NCBI RefSeq assembly: GCF_000527695.1
Contig: NZ_ATSX01000001.1
Location: 186,001-250,000, forward strand
DNA: 64,000 nt
Source: Commensalibacter papalotli (ex Servin-Garciduenas et al. 2014)
Lineage (GTDB): Bacteria; Pseudomonadota; Alphaproteobacteria; Acetobacterales; Acetobacteraceae
Reading direction: 5' to 3'
The notes below the pieces were generated by a model that saw only the letters and a list, made by a program, of their open reading frames with translations, was not told the origin of the DNA and ran no database searches. Shown piece by piece: positions 17,802 through 28,049 of this stretch. Position numbers and translations under genes: made by a program. Position 1 is the stretch's first letter. The number at the start of each line of letters is the position of its first letter.

Positions 17802-18470
17802 ATGCGTATGTTGTATCATCTGCCTCTTTGTCCGTTTAGTCGAAAAATTCGCCTAATTATGGCAGAAAAACGGTTGTCTTTTGAATTAATGACAGAGACG
17901 GTGTGGAAAAGAAGACCAGAATTTCTTGCGATTAATCCTGCTGGAATGGTGCCCGTTCTGGTAGAGGAAACAGGATTAACTATTCCTGATTCTTATGCAA
18001 TCTGTGAATATTTAGAAGAAGCTTACCCTGACACCTCATTGATGGGACGAACGCTTGCCGAGCGAGTTGAGGTGCGGCGTTTAACAGCTTGGTTTGATGA
18101 TAAATTTTCGCGCGAAGTTACGCACAATCTTTTATATGAAAAAACCTTTAAACGTTTTTTTGGTAATAATAACCCGAATGCACAAGCGTTAAGAGAAGGT
18201 TATGAGAATATCAAAACACACCTTAATTATATTGCTGAACTAACTGAAAATAGAGTGTGGTTGGCAGGAAATAATTTATCTATGGCCGACTTTGCAGCTG
18301 CTGCGCATCTATCTGCATTGGATTATATTGGGGATGTAAATTGGGACAAGAATCCTTTGGTCAAAGATTGGTACGCACGTATTAAATCCCGCCCTAGTTT
18401 CCGTTCTTTGTTAAATGATCGAGTAAGTGGTGTTATTCCTCCGAAATATTATGCTGATCTAGATTTCTAA
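17802..18470 (+). CDS. Glutathione S-transferase-like protein, probable FzlA-type FtsZ partner
   Basis: The 222-residue protein has a thioredoxin-like N-terminal domain (LYHLPLCPFSRKIRL) and a helical C-terminal domain, the standard GST layout. The beginning and the ending VIPPKYYADLDF resemble FzlA, the alphaproteobacterial GST-like protein that binds FtsZ and is required for constriction. A generic GST cannot be excluded from sequence alone. The neighbouring min operon fits a division role, but two glycosyltransferase genes follow directly. The start may be 17802 or the in-frame ATG at 17808; neither has a strong ribosome-binding site. Confidence 0.75.
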   Translation: MRMLYHLPLCPFSRKIRLIMAEKRLSFELMTETVWKRRPEFLAINPAGMVPVLVEETGLTIPDSYAICEYLEEAYPDTSLMGRTLAERVEVRRLTAWFDDKFSREVTHNLLYEKTFKRFFGNNNPNAQALREGYENIKTHLNYIAELTENRVWLAGNNLSMADFAAAAHLSALDYIGDVNWDKNPLVKDWYARIKSRPSFRSLLNDRVSGVIPPKYYADLDF

Positions 18471-18486
18471 TCATTTGGATGAGGGT

Positions 18487-19653
18487 ATGAAGTCTGAAAA
18501 ACCTGTTATTTTGCAAGTGTTGCCGGCCTTGGGGACTGGGGGTGTAGAGCGTGGCACTGTTGAAATGGCGCAGGCAATTATTAATGCAGGTGGAGTGGCT
18601 ATTGTCGCAAGTGCCGACGGTATTTGGAAAAATGCATTAGAACGCATGGGTGCGGTTTATATTAATCTGCCTTTAAACTCAAAAAAACCTTGGGTGATTT
18701 GGAAAAATCAATTTGCTTTGGAAAAAGTAATTAAGGATTATCATGTTGATATCGTGCATGTACGTTCCAGAGCGCCAGCATGGTCTGCTTGGTTGGCAGC
18801 AAGAAAATCAATAGTTCATTTCATCACAACTTGGCATGGTGTATTCAGTGAAACTTGGAGAGGGAAACGCTGGTATAATCAAGTTATGACCAAGGGTGAG
18901 CGTGTGATTGCGATTAGTCATTATATTGCTGAACGATTGAAAAATAACTATGAAGTAAAAGAACAGATATTGCGTGTTATTCCTCGTGGTGTTGATTTAA
19001 AATCTTTTGATCCAGAGCATCTTTTAGGGGACAGAGTCGCTGATATTGCTCAGAGATGGAGAATTCCTGAAAGTAAAAAAATTATTTTATTGCCAGGGCG
19101 TCTAACAGCTTGGAAGGGACATGAATTGCTGGTGCGTGCGATGGCTAAGATTGGTTCAGAGCATCAAGATTGGATTTGTGTTTTTGTTGGGCCGTCGAAG
19201 GTCAAAGATCAGTTTACTCAAAAGCTTATGTTATTAGCAGAACAATTAAAAGTTAGAGATCGTTTATATTTTGTCGGCAATTGTCAAGATATGCCCGCAG
19301 CTTTGACATTGGCTAATATTGTCGTTGTGCCTTCTTTAAAGCCTGAACCTTTTGGTCGCGTTGTGATCGAAGCTCAGGCGATGGAAAAACCTGTAGTCGT
19401 GGCTAATCATGGTGGGGCTGCTGAAACGGTCATAGATGGTAAAACAGGATATGTTTTTGAACCTGGAAATTCAGATGCTTTGGCTGATTTATTACAGCAA
19501 TTGATGGAACAATCAGAAGCTGATTTAAAATGGGTAGGAAGGCTTGCCAGAGAGGATGTGCAAGAGCATTATACGCTTGAGCAAATGCAACAAGCAACAT
19601 TAAAAGTTTATAATGAGATCCTGCCTGAAACAAAACAATTAATGCTACTATGA
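18487..19653 (+). CDS. GT4-family glycosyltransferase, probably LPS or surface glycan synthesis
   Basis: The 388-residue protein is a GT-B fold transferase. The N-terminal loop ALGTGGVERG and the C-terminal GT4 donor-site signature (EPFGRVVIEAQAME, an E-x7-E motif) followed by GGAAETVIDGKTGY are characteristic. Likely products are lipopolysaccharide core or another envelope glycan, since a GT9 heptosyltransferase-like gene overlaps it. I chose the ATG at 18487, which follows GGATGAGGG. An upstream in-frame TTG at 18475 lacks such support. Confidence 0.85.
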   Translation: MKSEKPVILQVLPALGTGGVERGTVEMAQAIINAGGVAIVASADGIWKNALERMGAVYINLPLNSKKPWVIWKNQFALEKVIKDYHVDIVHVRSRAPAWSAWLAARKSIVHFITTWHGVFSETWRGKRWYNQVMTKGERVIAISHYIAERLKNNYEVKEQILRVIPRGVDLKSFDPEHLLGDRVADIAQRWRIPESKKIILLPGRLTAWKGHELLVRAMAKIGSEHQDWICVFVGPSKVKDQFTQKLMLLAEQLKVRDRLYFVGNCQDMPAALTLANIVVVPSLKPEPFGRVVIEAQAMEKPVVVANHGGAAETVIDGKTGYVFEPGNSDALADLLQQLMEQSEADLKWVGRLAREDVQEHYTLEQMQQATLKVYNEILPETKQLMLL

Positions 19654-20561
19654 ATAGAACATCGAAAATTTTGGTGATCAGATTAGGTGCTTTGGGAGAT
19701 TTTATACAAAGTTTTTATCCTTTTGCCGCTATTCGTCAATATCATGCACAAGATGAGATTACATTATTAACCACAGCGCCTTTTGTCGAGCTAGCACAGC
19801 ATAGTCCTTGGTTTAACTCTGTAATTGTTGATGATAAGCCACATAAATTTAATATTGTGGGTCGATTAAAATTGCAAAAAAAATTGCAAGGGTTTGATTT
19901 TGTTTATGATTTGCAAACCTCTGGACGTTCCAGTCAATACTTTAAATTAGCAGGAAAACCACGATGGTCCGGCATTGCTAAGGGTTCATCTCATCCACAT
20001 GATAACCCTAATCGTAACGAGATGCATACAATTGACCGTCAAAAAGATCAGTTACAAAGGGCAGGAATTACTGATTTTCCTGAACCTGATTTATCATGGT
20101 TAGCGGCAGAGACTGGTTCTATTCATAAACCTTATGCGATTTTGGTTCCTGGTTGTTCTATTAAACGACCTGAAAAGCGATGGCCTGTTGAATATTATGG
20201 AGAAATTGCCAAACTTTGTGTTGATCAGAGTATTCAACCTGTTGTTGTAGGCAGTCATGCTGAGCAAGCGCTTGTTGAGAGCATCAAAAAGCAGTGTCCA
20301 CAAATAATTAGTTTAATTGGACAAACAACTTTGTTAGAGTTGAGTGCTATTATGAAAAAGGCAAAATTTGCACTGGGAAATGATACAGGTCCGATGCATT
20401 TAGGGGCTATGGTGGGGTGTCCCAGTGTGGTTTTGTTTTCATCTGGCAGTGATCCTCTATTAACTGCCCCGCGTGGACGTGATGTAAAAATAATATATAA
20501 AGAAAATTTAAAGGATCTTTCTGTAAAAAAGGTTGCGCAAGCGCTGAAGTGGGTTCATTAA
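19650..20561 (+). CDS. GT9-family (heptosyltransferase-like) glycosyltransferase
   Basis: The 303-residue protein begins with the GT9 signature KILVIRLGALGDFIQS and has the C-terminal donor-site region LGNDTGPMHLGAMVGCPSVVLF. GT9 enzymes add ADP-heptose or a similar sugar to the LPS inner core. The gene overlaps the GT4 gene by 4 bp (ATGA), so the two are translated from one message and probably act on the same glycan. The exact acceptor is not deducible. Confidence 0.87.
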   Translation: MNRTSKILVIRLGALGDFIQSFYPFAAIRQYHAQDEITLLTTAPFVELAQHSPWFNSVIVDDKPHKFNIVGRLKLQKKLQGFDFVYDLQTSGRSSQYFKLAGKPRWSGIAKGSSHPHDNPNRNEMHTIDRQKDQLQRAGITDFPEPDLSWLAAETGSIHKPYAILVPGCSIKRPEKRWPVEYYGEIAKLCVDQSIQPVVVGSHAEQALVESIKKQCPQIISLIGQTTLLELSAIMKKAKFALGNDTGPMHLGAMVGCPSVVLFSSGSDPLLTAPRGRDVKIIYKENLKDLSVKKVAQALKWVH

Positions 20562-20615
20562 TTTCTTGTTGTTTTGAGATAAAGATTTGAATTTTTTTGT
20601 TCTGGAGATTTGATT

Positions 20616-22583
20616 ATGCTTTCTATTACTTTGCCTGATGGTTCTATCCGAGAATATGATGGACCAGTAACAGGCTTGACGATCGCACAATCTATTGGGG
20701 CGGGGCTGGCCAAAGCAGCTTTGGCGATGGAAGTGAATGGTAAGTTGGTTGATTTATCTGTGGCCATTACCGAGGATTCAACCGTTAAATTTATTACTAG
20801 AAAAGACGAAGAAGCACTAGAACTGATTCGTCATGATACTGCTCATATTTTGGCTCAGGCAGTTCAAGAAATTTATCCTGGAACACAAGTCACGATTGGC
20901 CCTGCAATTGAGAATGGATTTTATTATGATTTTGCACGAGATGAGCCTTTTAAGCCAGAGGATTTAGAAAAAATAGAACGTCGTATGCATGAAATCGTGA
21001 CACGCAACGAAGCTTTTATCCGCAAAGTCATGCCTCGCGATGAAGCGATTCAATATTTTGAAAAAATTGGTGAACATTATAAAGCAGAACTTATTCGTGA
21101 TTTGCCAGAAACTGAAACAATTTCAGTGTATCAACAAGGCCCTTGGTTAGATTTATGTCGTGGCCCACATATGCGTACAACAGCTGATGTTGGGAATGCG
21201 TTCAAGTTGACCAAAGTTGCAGGTGCTTATTGGCGTGGGGATTCTAAAAATGCGATGTTATCTCGTATTTATGGAACAGCTTGGCGGGATAAAAAAGAGC
21301 TGGATGCGCATTTAACGCAACTAGAAGAGGCAGCACGTCGCGATCATCGTCGTATTGGTAAAGAAATGGACTTGTTTCACTTGCAAGACGAGGCCGCGGG
21401 TTCAATTTTTTGGCATCCTAAAGGATGGCAACTTTATACTACTTTACAAAATTATATCCAACGCACGCAACGTCGATATGGATATGTTGAAGTTCGTACG
21501 CCTCAGCTGGTTGATCGTTCCTTGTGGGAAGCCTCTGGGCATTGGGAAAAATTCAGAGAAAATATGTTTATTGCCTCTGTTGAAGATGAAGATCGTACTT
21601 ATGCGTTAAAACCTATGAATTGTCCTTGTCATATTCAGATTTTTAATCATACGTTACGTTCTTATCGTGAACTACCTCTACGTATGGCTGAATTTGGCGC
21701 GTGTCATCGTTATGAACCTTCGGGTGCTTTACATGGTATTATGCGGGTGCGTTCTTTTGTTCAAGATGATGCGCATATTTTTTGTAGTGAAGATCAGATT
21801 ACTTCTGAAACAGCTTTATTTGTTCATATGCTTTCTGAAGTATATAAAGACCTTGGATTTGAGAGTTTCCGTGTAAAATTTTCTGATCGTCCTGATGTTC
21901 GTGCAGGAGATGATGCAACTTGGGATAAGGCTGAAAACAGCTTAAAGGATGCTTGTAAACAAGTTGGTGTTGAATTCGAGCTTAATCAGGGTGAAGGGGC
22001 TTTTTATGGTCCTAAACTCGAATTTGTACTTAGAGATGCCATTGGTCGTGATTGGCAATGTGGTACATTGCAAGTTGATTATGTATTACCAGAGCGTTTA
22101 AAAGCATCTTATATTGGTGAAGATAGTGCCAGACACCGTCCTGTGATGTTACACCGTGCTATTGTTGGCTCATTTGAACGATTCTTGGGGATTTTAATTG
22201 AGCAGTATGCGGGTTCTTTTCCACTATGGTTAGCACCAGTTCAAGTCGTGGTTGCAACTATCGTTAATGATGCTGAAGAATATGCGCAAGAGGTCGTGGA
22301 TTTATTGCGAGCAACAGGCATAAACGTAGAGCTTGATGCCAGAAATGAAAAAATAAACGCAAAAATTCGTGAACATAGTTTGCAACATGTTCCTGCTATT
22401 TTGGTCGTTGGGCGTAAAGAAGTTGAAGAACGAAAAGTTGCTATTCGCAGGCTGGGTGGCGCAGCACAAGAGGTGCTTGATCTAGATGAAGCGGTAGAGA
22501 TTTTAACCAAAGAAGCAACTCCTCCAGATCATAATCGTGTTCCTGTTGCAAAACAAAAATTAAATCTTCATTGTGAAGGCTAG
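20616..22583 (+). CDS. thrS: Threonyl-tRNA synthetase
   Basis: ThrRS charges tRNA-Thr. Domains in order are TGS (about 1-62), the editing domain with [11 protein letters not shown] and the CRGPH zinc/editing motif, the class II catalytic core ([22 protein letters not shown], and the [14 protein letters not shown] motif) and the C-terminal anticodon-binding domain. The ATG at 20616 follows CTGGAG at a good distance and gives 655 residues; a TTG two codons upstream is less likely. The gene precedes infC, the usual thrS-infC order. Confidence 0.95.
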   Translation: MLSITLPDGSIREYDGPVTGLTIAQSIGAGLAKAALAMEVNGKLVDLSVAITEDSTVKFITRKDEEALELIRHDTAHILAQAVQEIYPGTQVTIGPAIENGFYYDFARDEPFKPEDLEKIERRMHEIVTRNEAFIRKVMPRDEAIQYFEKIGEHYKAELIRDLPETETISVYQQGPWLDLCRGPHMRTTADVGNAFKLTKVAGAYWRGDSKNAMLSRIYGTAWRDKKELDAHLTQLEEAARRDHRRIGKEMDLFHLQDEAAGSIFWHPKGWQLYTTLQNYIQRTQRRYGYVEVRTPQLVDRSLWEASGHWEKFRENMFIASVEDEDRTYALKPMNCPCHIQIFNHTLRSYRELPLRMAEFGACHRYEPSGALHGIMRVRSFVQDDAHIFCSEDQITSETALFVHMLSEVYKDLGFESFRVKFSDRPDVRAGDDATWDKAENSLKDACKQVGVEFELNQGEGAFYGPKLEFVLRDAIGRDWQCGTLQVDYVLPERLKASYIGEDSARHRPVMLHRAIVGSFERFLGILIEQYAGSFPLWLAPVQVVVATIVNDAEEYAQEVVDLLRATGINVELDARNEKINAKIREHSLQHVPAILVVGRKEVEERKVAIRRLGGAAQEVLDLDEAVEILTKEATPPDHNRVPVAKQKLNLHCEG

Positions 22584-22723
22584 ATCGTTTAATAAAAATA
22601 GATTATACTAAGAATCAAACAGTTTATATACCTTTAGAAAGAGTATCATACAGAATATATGTGCATTTATTGCAAAATAAAGTTATGTCTTTCTAAGGTA
22701 AATTATTAGAAGGAAAAGTAACC

Positions 22724-23263
22724 ATAGTAGTAAAGACATCGACACCTCCCACGACAAACCGCGAAGGTCCGCTTGTTGATGAGGAAATTCGTGCACCTCA
22801 GGTTCGTCTTGTTGGTGCTGAAGGCGAAATGTTAGGCATTGTTGCGACACGTGAAGCTTTGAAAATGGCTCATGCAGTTGGGTTAAGCCTTTTAGAGGTT
22901 AGCCCGAATGCAGAGCCTCCCGTAGCAAAGATTCTTGATTACGGTAAGTTCAAATATGAACAACAAAAAAAGAAAAATGAAGCGCGTAAAAAACAAAAAG
23001 TCATTGAGATCAAAGAATTAAAAGTTCGTCCAAATATTGATCAAAATGACTACATGGTTAAATTAAATGCTGCAAAGCGTTTTCTTGCCGGTGGTGATAA
23101 AGTTAAGTTAACGCTTCGTTTCCGTGGTCGAGAAATGGCTCACCAAGAGTTAGGTGTTCAACTTTTAGAACGTTTTCGTTTGGATTTGGAAGCCGAAACT
23201 AAGGTAGAACAATTGCCAAAACTTGAAAATCGCCAAATGATTATGGTTTTAGCGCCACGTTAA
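22724..23263 (+). CDS. infC: Translation initiation factor IF-3, probable AUA start codon
   Basis: IF3 binds the 30S subunit and checks the start codon. The frame is closed by TAA at 22694. Conserved N-domain residues (REGPLVDEEIRAPQVRLVG) are encoded from about 22770, yet no ATG, GTG or TTG occurs in frame before 22829, a start that would delete this part. ATA at 22724 lies 9 nt after GAAGGA and gives a normal 179-residue protein. IF3 genes are known to use AUU-type starts for autoregulation, because IF3 rejects non-canonical codons. The linker KKKNEARKKQK and the C-domain are intact. rpmI and rplT do not follow; a terminator does. Confidence 0.88.
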   Translation: MVVKTSTPPTTNREGPLVDEEIRAPQVRLVGAEGEMLGIVATREALKMAHAVGLSLLEVSPNAEPPVAKILDYGKFKYEQQKKKNEARKKQKVIEIKELKVRPNIDQNDYMVKLNAAKRFLAGGDKVKLTLRFRGREMAHQELGVQLLERFRLDLEAETKVEQLPKLENRQMIMVLAPR

Positions 23264-23270
23264 AAAGATA

Positions 23271-23299
23271 AGGTATGTAAGAGATTACATACCTTTTTT
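23271..23299 (+). terminator. Terminator after infC
   Basis: A perfect 10-bp stem (AGGTATGTAA / TTACATACCT) with a GAGA loop is followed by a T-run, 8 nt after the infC stop. It separates infC from the large glycosyltransferase gene. Confidence 0.9.
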
Positions 23300-23411
23300 A
23301 TTATAATTAAATTTATAAAAAATCCTCGCTTTTCATATAATGATAGATTAATTTTACTCTGAGATTTTATAAAAATATTGTACTATATGAAAAGCATCAA
23401 GGAATTTTTTA

Positions 23412-25925
23412 ATGACAATACAGTCCCGTTTTACTGGTTTTTGCCAAGAGGTTAAGGATGGGATTGTTGTCGGCTGGGCAATTAATATTGTCGCCCCTCA
23501 AGAGCATGTTATTCTATTTGTTTATATTGATGATCAAAAAATAGCTGAAATTAAATGTGATCAAAATAGAGAAGATATTCAAAAACAAATTAATTTCTTA
23601 CGCGGAGATATTGGTTTCCAATTTATTATTCCTGATAAATTTCGAGATGAAAAAAAACATGAACTCTGTTTTCGTTTTTCAGATAACAATGTATTATTGT
23701 TTTTAGATCCTCAAAAACAAGGGGGAAGGTTGCCTTTTATATCATTTTCGCTATCTGAAAATAATAAGGTAAATCAATATGTTTCTTATATTGATGGATG
23801 GAAAAATGGCGCAATTAATGGTTGGATTTTAAAAAAAGATTTATATACAGGTCAGTATACGGGAAATTGTGAAGTTAAGGTTTTCGTTAATGGTACTGAA
23901 TTAAAAACAATTTCTGCCAATCGTTATCGACCTGATGTTGCCAGTGCTTCAGGAGGGGATCCATATTGTGGTTTTTCCGTAGTTGTACCGACAACGTTAA
24001 GAAGACGTTATCGTGCAACGTTCAGGTTATTAATTTTGCCTGAGGAAATAGATGTCGAAGGCAGCCCTTATGAGGCAACGCTTATTGATGATGTTTTAGA
24101 ACAACAGCTGATTGTAATGAACAATCATGTTGACTCTCTTTATAAAGAAATCACACAATTACGCAAAGAAATACAAAAACTTGTTGCTTTACCTGAATAT
24201 GTCATAGAGGAATATGATGTGTGGGCAAGAAAATATTTTCCTTTTCTTGAGCCTAAAACTAAATCACTGCAACAACAAATAAGAAAAAAAAATATTCCTT
24301 TTCAGAATCCTCTGGTTACAATTATTTGTCCTGTTTATGACCCGGAATTACAATATTTCAGTGAGGCTGTTGAATCTGTATTTAGACAGACATATCAAAA
24401 CTGGGAATTATTATTAATTGATGATGGTGGTAAATCAACAGAAATAAAAAAAGAATTAAAGTCTTTAGCTAAAGAAGACCCTAGAATTAAAGTAATTACA
24501 TTAAAAGAAAACAAAGGTATCTCAGCAGCAACCAATGCTGGAATTAAAAAAGCAACAGGTGAGTGGATAACTTTTTTTGATCATGATGATTTGCTGGTTC
24601 CTCAAGCATTGGAAATAATGCTTTATTCTGCTTATTTGCAAAAGGCTAAAATTGTATATTCTGATGAGGATAAGCTTGAGAATAGTGGTATATATATTCA
24701 ACCTCATTTTAAACCAGATTTTAATTATCGTTATTTGTTAGGTATCAATTACATTTGTCATTTTTTAATGGTTAGTGCCGATCTTGTTAAGAAAGTAGGG
24801 CAGCTTCGATCAAAATATGATGGTGCTCAAGATCATGATTTCTTATTACGTTTAACTGAAATCACGCCTCACGATACAATTTATCATTTACCTGAAATTT
24901 TATATCATTGGCGAATGACCCGTAACTCTACAGCTGAGACAATAGATCATAAACATTATGCAATTGATGCTGGTGTCGCATGTGTTAGTGATCATTTAAA
25001 AAGGATGAAAAAACCAGCTATAGTGTCTTCTTTGGATGGGTCTACGGCTTATCAGATTGAGTGGAAAAGCCAAACATCTCCCCATGTTGCCATTATTATA
25101 CCTTTTAAAGATCAAGCAGAAATAACACAAGAATGTGTAGATCGACTATTAAAGAACACAAATTACATAAATTATACTATTTTACTGGTTGATAATGGTT
25201 CGTGTGAAGAGAAGACTTTACGATTTTTAGAGGAATATAAAAAGCATGATCGAATAGAAATTCTGCCAATTCATGAAGAATTTAATTTTGCTCGATTAAA
25301 TAACTTAGCCGCAAACCATATCAAAGCTGAGTTTTATCTCTTTTTAAATAATGATGTTTTTGTAGATGATCCAAATTGGTTAACGAAACTGGTGAATGAA
25401 GCCGCTTTATTTGATGATGTTGGTATTGTCGGGAGCAAGTTATTATATCCTAATGGCCGTGTACAACATGCGGGTGTTATTGTATCGCTTACTCACGTTG
25501 CTGATCATTTGGGTAAAGGGGAGAAAAAAGATGACGAAGGATACATAAAGCGCTCTATATTATCTCAAGAATTGACAGCAGTTACAGCGGCAATGATGTT
25601 AGTTAAAGCCTCTGTCTTTCATGAGGTCAATGGTTTTAATGAAATTCATCTTAAGATTGCGTTTAATGATGTTGATTTATGCTTAAGAGTTAAAGAAGCA
25701 GGGTATAAAGTTGTTTTTTGTGCAGATTGTGTTGCTGTGCATCATGAAAGTCTCTCTCGGGGGAGTGATGATCAGCCAAAACATAAAGCCAGGTTTGAAG
25801 CAGAAATTAAATATATGAATGATACATGGAAAGATACGAAAATGTATCAAAATGATCCTGCTTATTCACCTTATTTTTTGCCTGAACCTCCATTTTTTCA
25901 TAACTTAGTCGATCCTGATAAATAG
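23412..25925 (+). CDS. Large glycosyltransferase with two GT2 domains and two N-terminal beta-sandwich repeats
   Basis: The 837-residue protein has two related ~100-residue segments at its N-terminus (about 8-98 and 128-228). Each has GW-A/I followed by strands and a GF-hydrophobic-P motif. A probable coiled coil (about 228-252) and two GT2 domains follow. GT2-1 (about 298-535) shows TIICPVYDP, DDGG and the DHDD metal site. GT2-2 (about 555-830) shows VAIIIPFKDQ, VDNGS and NNDV, with a downstream FNDVDLCLRVKEAGY. Such proteins polymerise or decorate surface polysaccharides. It stands alone between two terminators, with no nearby glycan cluster, so the product is unknown. Confidence 0.85.
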   Translation: MTIQSRFTGFCQEVKDGIVVGWAINIVAPQEHVILFVYIDDQKIAEIKCDQNREDIQKQINFLRGDIGFQFIIPDKFRDEKKHELCFRFSDNNVLLFLDPQKQGGRLPFISFSLSENNKVNQYVSYIDGWKNGAINGWILKKDLYTGQYTGNCEVKVFVNGTELKTISANRYRPDVASASGGDPYCGFSVVVPTTLRRRYRATFRLLILPEEIDVEGSPYEATLIDDVLEQQLIVMNNHVDSLYKEITQLRKEIQKLVALPEYVIEEYDVWARKYFPFLEPKTKSLQQQIRKKNIPFQNPLVTIICPVYDPELQYFSEAVESVFRQTYQNWELLLIDDGGKSTEIKKELKSLAKEDPRIKVITLKENKGISAATNAGIKKATGEWITFFDHDDLLVPQALEIMLYSAYLQKAKIVYSDEDKLENSGIYIQPHFKPDFNYRYLLGINYICHFLMVSADLVKKVGQLRSKYDGAQDHDFLLRLTEITPHDTIYHLPEILYHWRMTRNSTAETIDHKHYAIDAGVACVSDHLKRMKKPAIVSSLDGSTAYQIEWKSQTSPHVAIIIPFKDQAEITQECVDRLLKNTNYINYTILLVDNGSCEEKTLRFLEEYKKHDRIEILPIHEEFNFARLNNLAANHIKAEFYLFLNNDVFVDDPNWLTKLVNEAALFDDVGIVGSKLLYPNGRVQHAGVIVSLTHVADHLGKGEKKDDEGYIKRSILSQELTAVTAAMMLVKASVFHEVNGFNEIHLKIAFNDVDLCLRVKEAGYKVVFCADCVAVHHESLSRGSDDQPKHKARFEAEIKYMNDTWKDTKMYQNDPAYSPYFLPEPPFFHNLVDPDK

Positions 25926-25936
25926 AAATATGATTA

Positions 25937-25980
25937 AATCCCTATTTTCATAAGTGTTAATATTAATGAAAATAGGGATT
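25937..25980. terminator. Bidirectional stem-loop between glycosyltransferase and glyS
   Basis: A perfect 15-bp inverted repeat (AATCCCTATTTTCAT / ATGAAAATAGGGATT) with a 14-nt loop lies between two convergent genes. T-runs on either side are weak, but position and stem strength fit transcription termination for both. Confidence 0.75.
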
Positions 25981-25987
25981 ATATAAA

Positions 25988-28048
25988 TTATTTCTCGATC
26001 TGGTTAAAATCAGCTATCAGGCAAGCAGTTTGGTCGATTTGAGAAAGTAATTTAAGACGATTGCTGCGAATAGCAGAATTTTCGTCATTGATGGTTACCT
26101 TTTCAAAGAAAAGATCCAAAGGACCTTTTAGGGTTGTAATGCTGTTCATGGCCTTATCGAATTGTTCTTGTTTAACGGATGCACTGATTTGTTCCATGGC
26201 TTTATTCAATGCAGAAGAAAGATTTTTTTCTTCATCTTGTGTAAATAAAGCAATATCAGTTTCCCCTTGATGAGGTCCGTCTTTTTTATTTTCGATACGT
26301 AAAATATTGCTGGCGCGTTTAACAGCTGCCAGTAAATCTTTACCATCGTTTGTTGCAACAAAAGTTGTAATAGCTTCTACTTTTTTCAAAAGTTCAACTA
26401 AATCGGTAAACTGCTTGGTTGGGGCAACAGCAGATAAGATATCGTATCGAGAACCTTCACTGCGTAATTGCACATAAAGACGTTCGTAAATAAATTCTGA
26501 TAAAAGTCCAAGATCTCCAGAAGATTGTAACGCTTGTGGCAAGCCAAGGACAGCAAAGTCAAAGAGCGCTTTAATATCAAGGCGAAGTTGATTTTCACGA
26601 ATAATACGAATAACACCCAAAGCAGCACGACGCAAAGCATATGGATCACCAGAACCACTAGGTTTTTCACCAATAGCAAAGAACGTGGTTAAAAGATCAA
26701 TTTTATCGGCCAGAGCTGTAATGATAGAAACTATTTGTGTTGGAACACTATCACTTGGGCCAACAGGTTTATAATGTTCAGAAATTGCAAGGGCAACTTC
26801 AGGGGATTCTTGGTCATGTTTGGCATAATACCCTCCCATAATCCCTTGAACCTCTGGGAACTCACCGACCATGCCTGTGGTAAGATCGGCTTTACAAAGT
26901 AAAGCAGCACGTTTTGCAATTTTTTCATCGGCTTTTAATTGTTTAGCAAGATATCCTGCTAATCGTTCTAAACGTTGGATACGCTCATATTGACTGCCAA
27001 GTTTGGCATGAAAAATCACATTTTGCAGTTGTTGATTACGTTGTTCCAAAGAAGTTTTGCGATCTTGATCCCAGAAATAACGAGCATCAGCAAAACGTGC
27101 ACGTAAAACACGCTCATTTCCTGCGATAATTAGCTTGCCTTCATCATCAGGAATAATATTGGCAACAAATGCAAAGGCACTAGCAGGTGAACCATCTTTA
27201 TTTTTTAAGGCAAAATAGCGCTGATTGACTCGCATAGATACTTGCATAACTTCAGGGGGGAGGTCCATGAAGATTTCATCAATTTTACCCAACAAAGGAA
27301 CGGGCCATTCAACCAATCCTGTAACTTCGTTTAATAGTCCTTCATCAGGAACTAATTCCAGATTTGCTTTTTGCGTTAACGCTGTAATGTCATTAAGAAT
27401 TTTTTCACGACGTTTATCTGGATCTGCAATGACGAAACGAAATTCTAATGTATCTTCCCATTGTTGTGCATTTTGTATTTCGAATATTTCAGGTGCAAGA
27501 TAACGGTGGCCTTTTGTCTTATTACTACAAACCAACCCATGTGCGTCATCTTCAGAAGTAGCCAAATTTAATGGAATAATTAGTCCATCTAAAAGACAGG
27601 TAATATAGTGAAGAGGTCTAACCCAAGTAAATTGACTGCCATTACCCCAACGTTGAGATTTAGGCCAAGGGAATTTCCAGAAAATCTGTGGTAAAGCGTG
27701 AGCTATGAAATCTGTTGCTGATACTTCAGCGACATTCTTTTGTAATACCCAAAACCCATTTTCTTCAATAAGATCAGATTTTTGTGCTTGATGCTTACGC
27801 AAGAACCCTTCAAGCGCTTTTTCTGGTGCCGTTGTGCGTGGTCCGCGCTCTTGCACTTCTTGAGCTGGGATAGAATTTTTGATTGCTAGTTGAATAGCAA
27901 TGCGGCGTGGTGTGCTGAATGTTTTAATCTGTTGAGGTGACAGATTACCCAGAGCATCACATAACAAGCGCTGAAGATTCTCAGTAGCTTGGCGTTGCAT
28001 ACGCGCGGGAATTTCTTCGGAAAATAATTCAATAAAAAGTTCTGACAT
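25988..28048 (-). CDS. glyS: Glycyl-tRNA synthetase beta subunit
   Basis: GlyS is the large subunit of the alpha2-beta2 bacterial glycyl-tRNA synthetase and mainly binds tRNA. The 686-residue protein begins with the typical LFIELFSEEIPARMQ and contains RGPRTTAPEKALEGF, GLVEWPVPLLG and the central HD-like region LTTGMVGEFPEVQGIMGGYYA. It has the usual length. It directly follows glyQ with a 1-nt gap, so the two subunits are made from one message. Confidence 0.95.
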   Translation of the reverse strand: MSELFIELFSEEIPARMQRQATENLQRLLCDALGNLSPQQIKTFSTPRRIAIQLAIKNSIPAQEVQERGPRTTAPEKALEGFLRKHQAQKSDLIEENGFWVLQKNVAEVSATDFIAHALPQIFWKFPWPKSQRWGNGSQFTWVRPLHYITCLLDGLIIPLNLATSEDDAHGLVCSNKTKGHRYLAPEIFEIQNAQQWEDTLEFRFVIADPDKRREKILNDITALTQKANLELVPDEGLLNEVTGLVEWPVPLLGKIDEIFMDLPPEVMQVSMRVNQRYFALKNKDGSPASAFAFVANIIPDDEGKLIIAGNERVLRARFADARYFWDQDRKTSLEQRNQQLQNVIFHAKLGSQYERIQRLERLAGYLAKQLKADEKIAKRAALLCKADLTTGMVGEFPEVQGIMGGYYAKHDQESPEVALAISEHYKPVGPSDSVPTQIVSIITALADKIDLLTTFFAIGEKPSGSGDPYALRRAALGVIRIIRENQLRLDIKALFDFAVLGLPQALQSSGDLGLLSEFIYERLYVQLRSEGSRYDILSAVAPTKQFTDLVELLKKVEAITTFVATNDGKDLLAAVKRASNILRIENKKDGPHQGETDIALFTQDEEKNLSSALNKAMEQISASVKQEQFDKAMNSITTLKGPLDLFFEKVTINDENSAIRSNRLKLLSQIDQTACLIADFNQIEK

Positions 28049-28049
28049 C

